Assembly (NCBI GenBank): GCA_964569295.1
Contig: CAZMVU010000042.1
Location: forward strand, 1 to 28,171
Length of the DNA: 28,171 nt
Source: CAZMVU01 sp964569295
GTDB taxonomy: Bacteria > Hydrogenedentota > Hydrogenedentia > Hydrogenedentales > JAGMZX01
Direction: 5' to 3'
Shown: positions 1-7,105 of the stretch, in pieces
Position numbering within the stretch: position 1 is the stretch's first letter
How the letters are laid out: the number at the start of each line of letters is the position of its first letter
Notes under the pieces: model-generated
What the model was told of the DNA's origin: nothing
Database searches by the model: none
What the model saw: the letters and a program-made list of their open reading frames with translations, nothing else
Position numbers and translations under genes: made by a program

Positions 1-9
1 GAAAAAAAG

Positions 10-46
10 CTGCAGCGCGGCGGTGAGTAGCTTCGCCGCGCTGCAG
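10..46 (-). terminator. Rho-independent terminator, minus strand
   Basis: A perfect 13-bp inverted repeat (10-22 with 34-46) has an 11-nt loop. Read on the minus strand, the stem is followed at once by C and seven T residues (complement of positions 2-9). This is the classical intrinsic terminator layout. It lies about 160 nt past the stop of the minus-strand bacilliredoxin gene and is the best candidate for ending that transcript. Confidence 0.7.
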
Positions 47-57
47 ACCGAGGAAAG

Positions 58-117
58 AAGGGGGTTGCTTCTAAGCGACAATCCCCCCTTGTGAAGCCGG
101 CCAGTTTGGCCGGCTTC
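58..117. repeat. Two further adjacent hairpins
   Basis: Two more inverted repeats follow the terminator. At 58-64/84-90 there is a 7-bp G/C-rich outer stem, with inner pairing of 65-67 to 79-81. At 93-103/107-117 there is a perfect 11-bp stem with a 3-nt loop. Neither is followed by a T tract on either strand. They may be part of a compound 3'-end structure of the bacilliredoxin transcript or an intergenic palindromic repeat. Function is inferred only from position. Confidence 0.55.
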
Positions 118-206
118 CAAAAGCTGAACGCCCAAGCGCTCTTATGAACGCATGGCCCCAATCATCTGCCGGCGGATGCTCGCTGCCTTGTCACGCCGCC
201 AGCGCT

Positions 207-713
207 TTACGCCGTATCCAACGTGGACCCGCAGATATGAACCGATTCCTGTGCGTTGTAAACCTCCGGCGGCACCGATGGCCCCCGGCGATTACAATGG
301 TCACGAAACGCGGCAGCCAGGTTGTTGGCTACGTTCACGGCGGTCATCTGCTCGATGTGCCGCCGCTCGAGGACATATACCGGCTTTCCATTTTTGAACA
401 GCGCAATGGACGGAGAAGACGGCGTTACCGCAGGCATGTAGGTACGCGCCTGCGCCACGGCCTCGGTATCCATCCCGGCGAAAACGGTCATGAGTGTATC
501 GGGGATGACGTCGTTCTGCAAGGCCAACGCCACGCCAGGCCGCGCGTTCCCAGCCGCGCAACCACACACGGAATTTACGACGCACAGCGTGGTTCCTTCC
601 GCACGCTGCAAGATTTCGTCAACGCCTTGCGGCGTGGTTACCGGTTGTACGCCCAGCGTTGCCAGTTCTTCCCACATCGGGCGCACCTGTTCAGGATCAT
701 AGAGCGGTGGCAT
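207..713 (-). CDS. Bacilliredoxin, BrxA/BrxB (YphP/YqiW) family
   Basis: This is a 168-aa cytoplasmic thiol-disulfide protein of the YphP/YqiW (DUF1094) family. Family members remove bacillithiol from S-bacillithiolated proteins. The family signature is plain: VVNSVCGCAAGNARPG at about residues 45-60, with the active-site Cys50-Gly-Cys52 pair. The thioredoxin-like segment PSIALFKNGKPVYVLERRHIE sits near 101-121 in shorter parts. Members are usually about 145 aa. Here roughly 28 residues follow the usual end near Cys140, and this tail carries another cysteine (Cys161). The start is supported by a GAGGAGAA ribosome-binding site just upstream (720-727 on the minus strand). It stands alone on this strand, but bshC and bshB1 further along the window give it a substrate context. 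I cannot tell the BrxA from the BrxB subgroup. Confidence 0.9.
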   Translation of the reverse strand: MPPLYDPEQVRPMWEELATLGVQPVTTPQGVDEILQRAEGTTLCVVNSVCGCAAGNARPGVALALQNDVIPDTLMTVFAGMDTEAVAQARTYMPAVTPSSPSIALFKNGKPVYVLERRHIEQMTAVNVANNLAAAFRDHCNRRGPSVPPEVYNAQESVHICGSTLDTA

Positions 714-1080
714 CGCAGGTTCTCCTCTTGGATTGCGTATGGTCTGTGCAGGGCGGCGGTTGTCACCACACAGACAATGCGTCCTCGTGGCCCATGTTAA
801 CCGCCGCCTTCACTGATCACGCCAACGCCTTCCCGCCTGCCGCGTATTCCCGGGCCCGCGCCGGCCGCCAGCGGGTTCCTTGACACCTCACAGCGGGGCG
901 GGGCATGCTTACACCATGATCTGCACTATGCCCGGCATGTTCCATTATGGTGCATGCCGCGCCATGGGTCCAGGACAAACAATGCCCCTCACCGGGGGCA
1001 CAATGGGCTTCGATCCGCGCACGGCCCCTATCCGAACCACGCGGCAGCGGCAGCACCCAGGCCGGCGTTAGGGAGTGAAT
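714..1080. other. Intergenic region between divergent genes
   Basis: About 370 bases lie between the divergently transcribed bacilliredoxin and histidine kinase. No credible gene is seen. It holds an imperfect inverted repeat, with ggcatgc near 902-908 plus acaccat, against atggtgcatgcc at 947-958. A TTGACA hexamer lies at 880-885, 18 nt before a weak CATGCT (904-909). The hexamer could serve the kinase gene, with a long leader. The palindrome overlaps the -10 candidate and could be an operator, but this is weak. Confidence 0.4.
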
Positions 1081-3459
1081 GTGGTACCCAAGGCAACCAT
1101 TCTACTGGTAGACGAGGACCGTGCAGAGGTGAAGCGCAAGACCGTGCTGATGGCGCGTCATTTCCCCGATTGGGTTGTGGTGGTGGCGGAAGACGCGGCG
1201 GAGGCCTTGTCCCTCTCGCAGCGGGAGTCCTTGCATTGTGCTGTGGTGCACTTGAACAGTAACAAGGCGGGGGGGAAGCTATGCGCCCAGCTCAAGCGCG
1301 CGAACGCCAGCGCGTTTCCCGTGTTGCTCGTTACCGTGAATGGCCTGCACACGGATGCCACGCGGCCACCGCTTGATAGCTGTGCCGATGATTTTCTCGA
1401 GCACCCCTACGAAGACAAAGAGCTGGTTGCCCGGTTGCGCGTAATGCTGCGCATCAAACATGTCGAGGACGACCTGCGCACGGCGAACAAGCGCCTGGCC
1501 ACACTCGCGTCGGACCGCAGCGTGGCGCTGCGCGACACGGAAGAACGGTTTCGCATGCTCTTCGACAACAACCGGGATGCGGTGGTGACATTCAGCATCA
1601 CGGCGCCGGGGCTCACGCCGGGGCCTATTGTCGAGGCCAATGTCCGGGCGTGCCAGTTGATGGGCTATGGTTTCCAGGAGCTGCGCCAGCGCACCGTGAT
1701 GGACTTGCTGCACCCGGAGCGTGCCGAAGCGGCTTCGGTGCGCATGGAGAGTCTGCTCACGCACCGCCAGGTTCAGTTCGATACGGTGCTGGTGACCAAA
1801 GCGGGCCAGGTGCTGCCGGTCGAGATCAACGCGCGCCTGTTCGAGCAGCCGGAACAGCCGCTGGTGCTGGCCATCTGCCGGTCGCTGGTCGAAGAATCGG
1901 AGCCTCGGCTGGATGTTCGCGACACGGTGGACCGCCTGCAAATCGTGGCGGACCACATGGGGCAAGTAGTGTATGACTACGACATTAAAAGCGGAAGTAT
2001 CCGCTGGATCGGTCCGGTACAACGCCTCACGGGCTACCCATTTCGTGAGCTCGACGGCGCAAGCTTCGATTACCTGATCGGGCTCGTGCATGCCGATGAT
2101 CAGGCGCATTTCCGCCAGGCGATCGAGGACGCCGTAGCGAATGTGGGTGGGTACCACACCCAGTACCGCATGCTCCATAAATCGGGGGTGTACCGTTATA
2201 TCGAAGATGAGGGTCTCGCCCTGCCCGGGGAAGACGGCCGTGCCTACCGTGTGCTCGGTACGGCCAAGGACGTCACGCCGCGCGCACTCGAGGAGCGCCA
2301 GCGTCAGAAGTATGAACGGGAGATGCAGCACTCGCAACGCCTCGAGAGCCTCGGCGTGCTCGCCGGGGGCATCGCCCATGATTTCAACAACGTTCTCGCC
2401 GCGATTATCGGTCTCACGGACATGGCGCTGCAGGATGTCGATCGCGATTCCCCGACCTATGTGGATTTGCAGGAAGCCCTGCAGGCGGCTCACCGCGCCA
2501 AGGAACTGGTCAAGCAGATTCTCGCCTTCAGCCGGCAGACGGGCGATGAACGGGTGCCCCTGTTCCTGCACATTGTTATCCGCGAGGCGCTCAAGCTGTC
2601 CCGGGCCACGTTGCCGGCCACCATCGAGATTGTCGATAATGTGGATGTGCACTCAGGGGTCGTCGAGGCCGATGCGGCCCAGATGCACCAGGTGTTCATG
2701 AACTTCTGCACCAATGCGGCCTACGCTATGCGTGATACGGGAGGCCGGATCGAGGTGTCGCTGCGCGATGTGGATCTCGATGAGCGCGGCGCCGCCATTC
2801 ACCCGAAGCTCCAGCCGGGGCCGTATGTCATGCTGGCTGTGCGCGACACCGGTCACGGCATGTCCCCGGAGATTCTCAAGCGGGTGTTCGACCCTTTCTT
2901 CACCACAAAAGGGCCCGGCGAGGGTACGGGCATGGGGCTGTCTGTGGTGCATGGCATTATCAACAACCATGGCGGCATCGTGATAGCCGACAGTGAGCCG
3001 GGGCATGGAACCACCTTTATCGTTTACCTGCCGCGCGTGGTTGCACCGGTGACCGAAGCACCCTACGAGATGGTGCAGTTGCCCAAGGCGGAAGGCCGTA
3101 TTCTTTTCGTGGACGACGAGGAAGGGGTGCGCCATTTCGGCCATGCCGCGTTGCAGCGGTTGGGGTATGATGTGGTGGTGGCGGCCACGGGCGAGGAAGC
3201 CCTGGCGCTATTCGAAGCGGACCCCGGCACTTTTGACCTGCTGATAACCGATCAGGTGATGCCGCAGATGACCGGGGATGAATTGGTCATTGCCGCGCGC
3301 AAAACGCGCGCGGACTTGCCGGCGATCCTGTTTACCGGATTCGGCGAGCGTATCACGGAAGACAAAGCCCAAGAGGCGGGCATCTGCGAGATCGTCACGA
3401 AACCGGTGGTCGCCAGCGAACTCGATGCCGCCATCCGCCGCGCTCTCAGCACCACGTGA
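1081..3459 (+). CDS. Hybrid histidine kinase (REC-PAS-PAS-HisKA-HATPase-REC)
   Basis: This is a soluble sensor kinase of about 792 aa with no membrane segment. The order is: N-terminal receiver-like domain (about 5-125), a short coiled linker, a PAS domain (about 150-265), a second PAS/PAC (about 285-400), a HisKA dimerisation domain with the H-box IAHDFNN near residue 433, a HATPase_c domain with the G boxes RDTGHGMSPE and GTGMGLSVVHGI, and a C-terminal receiver. The C-terminal receiver is intact, with its phospho-acceptor Asp in LLITDQVMPQM near 724 and Lys in VTKPV. The N-terminal receiver is degenerate: the acceptor position is His57 (in VVHLN) and the conserved Lys is His108 (in LEHPY). 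GTG at 1081 is preferred because agggag ends 5 nt before it; an in-frame GTG at 1075 would overlap that site. The input signal is unknown. Confidence 0.88.
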   Translation: MVPKATILLVDEDRAEVKRKTVLMARHFPDWVVVVAEDAAEALSLSQRESLHCAVVHLNSNKAGGKLCAQLKRANASAFPVLLVTVNGLHTDATRPPLDSCADDFLEHPYEDKELVARLRVMLRIKHVEDDLRTANKRLATLASDRSVALRDTEERFRMLFDNNRDAVVTFSITAPGLTPGPIVEANVRACQLMGYGFQELRQRTVMDLLHPERAEAASVRMESLLTHRQVQFDTVLVTKAGQVLPVEINARLFEQPEQPLVLAICRSLVEESEPRLDVRDTVDRLQIVADHMGQVVYDYDIKSGSIRWIGPVQRLTGYPFRELDGASFDYLIGLVHADDQAHFRQAIEDAVANVGGYHTQYRMLHKSGVYRYIEDEGLALPGEDGRAYRVLGTAKDVTPRALEERQRQKYEREMQHSQRLESLGVLAGGIAHDFNNVLAAIIGLTDMALQDVDRDSPTYVDLQEALQAAHRAKELVKQILAFSRQTGDERVPLFLHIVIREALKLSRATLPATIEIVDNVDVHSGVVEADAAQMHQVFMNFCTNAAYAMRDTGGRIEVSLRDVDLDERGAAIHPKLQPGPYVMLAVRDTGHGMSPEILKRVFDPFFTTKGPGEGTGMGLSVVHGIINNHGGIVIADSEPGHGTTFIVYLPRVVAPVTEAPYEMVQLPKAEGRILFVDDEEGVRHFGHAALQRLGYDVVVAATGEEALALFEADPGTFDLLITDQVMPQMTGDELVIAARKTRADLPAILFTGFGERITEDKAQEAGICEIVTKPVVASELDAAIRRALSTT

Positions 3460-3891
3460 AGCACGGTGGGGCCGGACAGAAGTAGCATGCGCCCATCTTC
3501 GGTCTTTCTAACGCTTTCGCGCCTTACACGCCAGCTTGTGCATTAGTCATAGGCGTGTAAGGCAGTTCTAGGAAATGCATTCGCAAGTCCGGAAAAACCG
3601 GAGACAGATCGCACGCTGGCAAAGTCCTGCCGCCACGACCATGCGTTACCTGAGCGCGCAGACAGATGCCCCATAAAGCACGTCAACTGACGACTGGATC
3701 GCTTGGTTCTGGCCCCGTTTTTCCAGACAGACCACGTAACTTCATAACCTGGGCCCCGGGGGCGCGGCAGCAGGAAAACAGCACCTGTTGGTTTTACTTG
3801 GGGGCAGAACGGTGCGCCACGGGACCGCTCGAGCCTTGGCCATGCGTGTGGGTTCTTGTGTTGCCCGCACCGGGCGGTGTATTCCCTCAGC
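3460..3891. other. Intergenic region between convergent genes
   Basis: About 430 bases separate the convergent kinase and exbD genes. The only clear structure is a perfect 12-bp inverted repeat described separately. A minus-strand open frame of 129 codons (3543-3932) overlaps the exbD 3' end. It is rich in Arg, Trp and Cys, lacks domain signatures and looks spurious. No RNA gene is recognised. Confidence 0.5.
3521..3563. repeat. 12-bp perfect inverted repeat, terminator-like
   Basis: gccttacacgcc (3521-3532) is repeated exactly as its reverse complement at 3552-3563, with a 19-nt loop. It lies 62 nt past the histidine-kinase stop, between convergent genes. A bidirectional 3'-end structure is plausible, but there is no T tract on either side. 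Confidence 0.6.
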
Positions 3892-4314
3892 TTATTGGCC
3901 AGGCGGGCGCACGGGTTCCATCGGGAGCACAAGACGGCGCCCGCCGACGTCGCGGGCGATGTCGAGTGCGCGGACGACCTGCTGATAGGTTGCTTCGGCG
4001 TCGCCGCGCAGGACGAAGGAGGCGTCGGGTTGTTCGGCGATGCGTTGGCGCAGTGCAGTGCGCAGTTCCTCGGGGGTCACGGCGTCGCCGTCGAGATACA
4101 TGCGTCCGCCGGCACGCACCACGATTTGTGTGGGGGCTTGTTCGTGCGAGGTAGCGGATTGGGCCTGGGGCAGGGTGACGTCGAAGGCGGCTTCATCGCG
4201 AAAGGTGCTGGTGACCATGAAGAATATGAGCAGGAGGAACATCACGTCGATAAGCGGTGTGATGTTAAGGGCGGGGCGCCGGTTGCGCGGGCGTTGCTGG
4301 AATGGGCGCTCCAT
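3892..4314 (-). CDS. exbD: ExbD/TolR-family biopolymer transport protein
   Basis: This is a 140-aa inner-membrane protein with one N-terminal transmembrane helix (about 20-37) and a periplasmic C-terminal domain. The family hallmark NITPLIDVMFLLLIFFMV is present, including the essential proton-path Asp23. ExbD/TolR proteins work with a MotA/TolQ/ExbB partner to turn proton motive force into energy for TonB or the Tol-Pal system. No exbB/tolQ or tonB gene is adjacent: the upstream neighbour is divergent and the next gene downstream is convergent. This is therefore an orphan exbD in the visible region. The ribosome-binding site is weak (aaagg about 8 nt upstream). ExbD versus TolR cannot be decided from sequence alone. 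Confidence 0.87.
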   Translation of the reverse strand: MERPFQQRPRNRRPALNITPLIDVMFLLLIFFMVTSTFRDEAAFDVTLPQAQSATSHEQAPTQIVVRAGGRMYLDGDAVTPEELRTALRQRIAEQPDASFVLRGDAEATYQQVVRALDIARDVGGRRLVLPMEPVRPPGQ

Positions 4315-4396
4315 GCAGGAAGCCTTTCACGGTGTTTGCCGGGCTGTCATTGTACGGACCATAGCGTTGACAGGCAAGGCCCGGGTGGGAAGCGGG

Positions 4397-4426
4397 TTGC
4401 GAAAACTGCAGGCCATCGGGTAAACT
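4397..4426 (+). promoter_or_regulatory. Candidate sigma70 promoter for the response-regulator gene
   Basis: TTGCGA (4397-4402) and TAAACT (4421-4426) are separated by 18 nt, each matching the consensus at four of six positions. They lie about 50 nt upstream of the response-regulator start, in the divergent gap with exbD. This is a pattern match only. Confidence 0.3.
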
Positions 4427-4476
4427 CCAAGTGAACCTTTCTTATTGGCAACGCAACCGATGGTGGGGCCTAAAAA

Positions 4477-5373
4477 GTGTCAGAACTGCGTGTATGCGTG
4501 GCGGATGATGACCGCGATGCAGCGGAAATTCTAATCCAGGGCCTGGAGGCCAACGGCTATAGTGCCTTTGCTGCCTATACGGGCGAAGAAGCGCTGACCG
4601 TGTGTCAGGCGGGGCAGGCGGATCTGCTGCTGCTGGACGTGGGCCTGCCCGATATCGACGGCTACGAGGTATGCCGGCGGCTCAAAGAGAATGAGGCCAC
4701 GGCGGGGTTGCCGGTCATTTTCGTTACGGTGCGTGGTTCGGATGCCGACGTAAATCATGGGTTGGGCATCGGGGCGGCGGACTATGTCGTGAAACCCTAC
4801 AACCTGCCATTTGTTATGGTGCGTATCGACGCGGTGATGCGTATGAACCCGGATCCCATCTTCGACACAGTATATACCGATACTCTCACGGGCCTGCGCA
4901 ACCGCCGCTATCTCCTCGAGCGCTTGCAGGAAGAGGTCGCGAAAGCGCACCGGTTTGATACGCCGGTGTCGTGCGTGCTCGTCGACATCGATGAGTTCAC
5001 GCCGGTGGACGATGACTTCGGCGTAGCACCGCTGGATGATCTGCTGGTCGAGGTGGCCATGGCCCTGCGTAATGCCTCGCGCAACTATGATGTGCTCGCC
5101 CGCTACGACAGTGCCATCTTCGCGACGGTGCTCCCTCACTCGCAACTCGAGCAAGCATTGGCGTATGCGCGCAAGGTGCGTGAGGAATTGGACGGTATCA
5201 CCTTCAACGATCCGAACTTTCCGACCCAAGCCGGGGTGAGCATCGGTGTGGTCACGTGCCGCAATGGCAAGGCCGACAACGCCGAGCACCTTTTCGGCGA
5301 GGCAATGCGGAATCTGCTGCGCGCCAAAAGCTTACCCGGTGAGCGCATCGCCTTCTACGACCTCAACGCGTGA
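4477..5373 (+). CDS. Response regulator with degenerate GGDEF domain
   Basis: This 298-aa cytoplasmic protein has an N-terminal CheY-like receiver (about 4-125) and a C-terminal GGDEF-type domain (about 130-296). The receiver looks functional: an acidic cluster at Asp10-12, phospho-acceptor Asp54 in LLLLDVGLPD, and Lys106 in VVKPY. The second domain has the family entry motif TDTLTGLRNRRYL and the end motif AGVSIGVV. The signature GGDEF loop, however, is DSAIF (residues 211-215, in RYDSAIFATVLP), and the usual H..GD segment is also altered. It is therefore unlikely to make cyclic di-GMP and may act as a GTP/nucleotide-binding or protein-interaction module. It starts at GTG with a weak upstream site. 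It could be an output partner of the nearby hybrid kinase, but the pairing is only positional. Confidence 0.88.
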   Translation: MSELRVCVADDDRDAAEILIQGLEANGYSAFAAYTGEEALTVCQAGQADLLLLDVGLPDIDGYEVCRRLKENEATAGLPVIFVTVRGSDADVNHGLGIGAADYVVKPYNLPFVMVRIDAVMRMNPDPIFDTVYTDTLTGLRNRRYLLERLQEEVAKAHRFDTPVSCVLVDIDEFTPVDDDFGVAPLDDLLVEVAMALRNASRNYDVLARYDSAIFATVLPHSQLEQALAYARKVREELDGITFNDPNFPTQAGVSIGVVTCRNGKADNAEHLFGEAMRNLLRAKSLPGERIAFYDLNA

Positions 5374-5507
5374 GGCGGCCCACACCGCCCCGTCCCGCCG
5401 CCTGCTTTTGAAACCCATGGGCTACGCGCCCGGCAAGCGCGGGCCGTGGGCTGTGTGCACGCGGCCACGCACTCGCTGGTGCCCAGGGCACCAGGTATCC
5501 GGGGTGT

Positions 5508-6005
5508 TTACTCGCCGGTGGGTTCGTTGCCTTCGAAGCGCGGCATGTTGCCGAGGGCGGCGGTGAGTATCTCGACGAGGAGCTGGTTCTGGGGTTTCTC
5601 TTCCGCGCGCGCGGCGATGCGCAAGGCGTTGTACACGTAGTTGGGCAGGCGCACGGTGAGCTTGGTCGTCTCGAACTGGCTGTCGTTCTGGAAGGGCAGG
5701 GGGTGGGGCGGCGGCTCGGTCTCGTCACCGGCGAAGAGGTCACCTTGGGTGGGCTCGGGCTCGGGCAAAAACGCGAGATCTTCTTCGGGATAAAATGCGC
5801 CCAGAATCTCGCGGTTGCTTTTCCCGGCGGCGATAAGCTCCTGAATGCGCCCGCGCCCGCCCATGGCACGCAGGTGCCGGGCGATACCGGCCTGGGTCAA
5901 TGCGAAGCCGCTTTCGTGGATGAATGCGAGGGCCGCGTCACCTTCGAGGCCGTGGCGCACGGCTTCAATGACACGCTCGCGCTTGGCCATGACTTGCCCG
6001 GACAT
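5508..6005 (-). CDS. Putative DNA-binding protein, HTH plus ribbon-helix-helix
   Basis: This 165-aa protein has no family name I recognise. The N-terminal half (about 5-70) is helical and has a helix-turn-helix-like stretch around TQAGIARHLRAMGG, followed by a second helical pair (IQELIAAGKSNREILGAF). A Pro/Glu-rich linker follows. The C-terminal segment (about 118-155) fits a ribbon-helix-helix/CopG fold: TTKLTVRLPNYVYNALRIAA, then a second helix ending in LLVEILTAALGN. It is probably a transcriptional regulator. The frame is open to 6215, but the upstream part is low-quality intergenic sequence. The start at 6005 is chosen because AGGGAA lies 11-12 nt before it and the conserved-looking domain starts right after; ATG at 5990 is an alternative. 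It is divergent from hpf across an AT-rich promoter region, so it may regulate itself or hpf. Confidence 0.7.
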   Translation of the reverse strand: MSGQVMAKRERVIEAVRHGLEGDAALAFIHESGFALTQAGIARHLRAMGGRGRIQELIAAGKSNREILGAFYPEEDLAFLPEPEPTQGDLFAGDETEPPPHPLPFQNDSQFETTKLTVRLPNYVYNALRIAARAEEKPQNQLLVEILTAALGNMPRFEGNEPTGE

Positions 6006-6426
6006 TGCGCGTTGATTTCCCTGGGAAGTGGCGTTGTTGCGTGGTAGAATGCAGTTATAAAAACGAGTATAGGAATATCTTGACAAAAATGCAAGTAATT
6101 CGTACACCGCTGGGGCAGTGCGGCGCGGGGATGCCCGGGACGGGAGGCGCGAATGAGAAGACGCGGGGAATGGGCCGGTGCGGGAGATGGTTGTGCCTTC
6201 TACGGGATAGCGCATTTCCAGCGTGCCCCATGCGGCTTGGCTGCCGCCGCGGCATTCTCCAGATTGTTATACCCCCGCGCGGTTCCGGCGTATCTGCAAG
6301 CAAATTATTTACAGGAACTTATAGAGAATGGAGGGGGCTACAGTACGCATGAGAAGCGTTTTGACAAGGTAATGAGCGGGGTGTTAGTATCCCGCAACAA
6401 CAGGCAAGATGGAGGCTGTACGCACC
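6006..6426. other. Divergent promoter region between regulator gene and hpf
   Basis: About 420 bases contain no convincing gene. The stretch 6050-6110 is clearly AT-richer than its surroundings. It contains a plus-strand TTGACA (6080-6085) with a poor -10 (TACACC, 6103-6108), and AT-rich hexamers on the minus strand that could drive the HTH/RHH gene. A better promoter for hpf is listed separately at 6361-6390. Confidence 0.5.
6361..6390 (+). promoter_or_regulatory. Candidate sigma70 promoter for hpf
   Basis: A perfect TTGACA (6361-6366) is followed after 18 nt by TAGTAT (6385-6390, four of six consensus positions). Transcription would begin near 6397, giving a leader of about 30 nt before the hpf ATG. 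This is the best-looking -35/-10 pair in the window. Confidence 0.5.
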
Positions 6427-6996
6427 ATGAAAACTTCGATTACAGGTCGCCACATGGAAATGACGGATGCGCTGAAGGCGTATATCCAGTCGGGTCTGGA
6501 CAAGCTGACGGCGCATTTTGACAAGGTGATCGATGCGGATGTGGTGCTGGATGTCGAGAAGCGCCGGCACATCGCGGAGATCAACCTGCACGCGAACGGG
6601 GTGCGCATTCATGGTAAGGAGGCCTCGCAGGACATGTACGCCTCGGTGGATGCGGTGCTTGCGAAGCTCGAGAAGCAGATTCGCAAGTACAAGGACCGGA
6701 TCAACCGGCACCAGCCGCGCACGTCGCGCGAGGGGCGTGATTATGGCCACGCGATCATCGCGCTCGAGTCGGGTACGTTTGACGAAGGCGGCAACAACGG
6801 ACACGATCAGGGCACGCATGAGGTGGTGCAGCATGAGAAGTTGCCCATGCACCCGATGACCGTGGACGAGGCGGTAATGCAACTGGACCTGGTGGATGAT
6901 CCGTTCGTGGTGTTCGCGAATGCGGAAACGTCTCAGGTGAATGTGTTGTATAAGCGCGATGACGGCAAGTATGGGCTGATCGAACCGCAGTATTAG
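6427..6996 (+). CDS. hpf: Ribosome hibernation promoting factor, long form
   Basis: This 189-aa protein binds the 30S subunit and drives 100S ribosome dimer formation in starvation or stress. The N-terminal S30AE domain (about 1-100) begins MKTSITGRHMEMTDALKAYI and contains the basic helix around KLEKQIRKYKDRINRH. The C-terminal dimerisation domain (about 130-189) has the long-form signature MHPMTVDEAVMQLDLVDDPF, then VFANAETSQVNVLYKRDDG. The two domains are joined by a variable linker. The ATG at 6427 is chosen because the family begins there and GGAGG (6411-6415) precedes it; an in-frame ATG at 6409 overlaps that ribosome-binding site. It heads the hprK-ptsH-ptsI gene run, an arrangement reminiscent of proteobacterial hpf-PTS(Ntr) loci. 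Confidence 0.93.
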   Translation: MKTSITGRHMEMTDALKAYIQSGLDKLTAHFDKVIDADVVLDVEKRRHIAEINLHANGVRIHGKEASQDMYASVDAVLAKLEKQIRKYKDRINRHQPRTSREGRDYGHAIIALESGTFDEGGNNGHDQGTHEVVQHEKLPMHPMTVDEAVMQLDLVDDPFVVFANAETSQVNVLYKRDDGKYGLIEPQY

Positions 6997-7025
6997 GTTT
7001 CCAAAGCACGGGGTACTTCTTACAA

Positions 7026-7049
7026 ACCCGGCCCGTGGCGATGCCGGGT
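7026..7049. repeat. Small hairpin between hpf and hprK
   Basis: acccggc (7026-7032) pairs with gccgggt (7043-7049) over a 10-nt loop, 29 nt after the hpf stop. There is no T tract. It could be a 3'-end or attenuating structure for the hpf message. Confidence 0.35.
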
Positions 7050-7105
7050 GCGGCTTCTCGGTGCGGCCGGGGGGCGCCGTGCGTGGATGAACGGACATTA
7101 CCGTG

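Noticed and set aside
144..800. A 218-codon plus-strand frame opposite the bacilliredoxin
   Set aside because: The bacilliredoxin signature on the minus strand is decisive; this frame is Arg-rich and has no family features.
1279..2652. A 457-codon minus-strand frame opposite the histidine kinase
   Set aside because: Shadow frame over the receiver and PAS region of the kinase, which has unmistakable domain motifs on the plus strand.
3543..3932. A 129-codon minus-strand frame downstream of exbD
   Set aside because: It overlaps the exbD end, has Trp/Arg/Cys-rich composition, covers a strong palindrome and shows no start signal.
5363..5507. GC-rich stretch after the GGDEF-like gene considered as a terminator
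   Set aside because: Only partial pairing with several mismatches could be drawn and there is no T tract.
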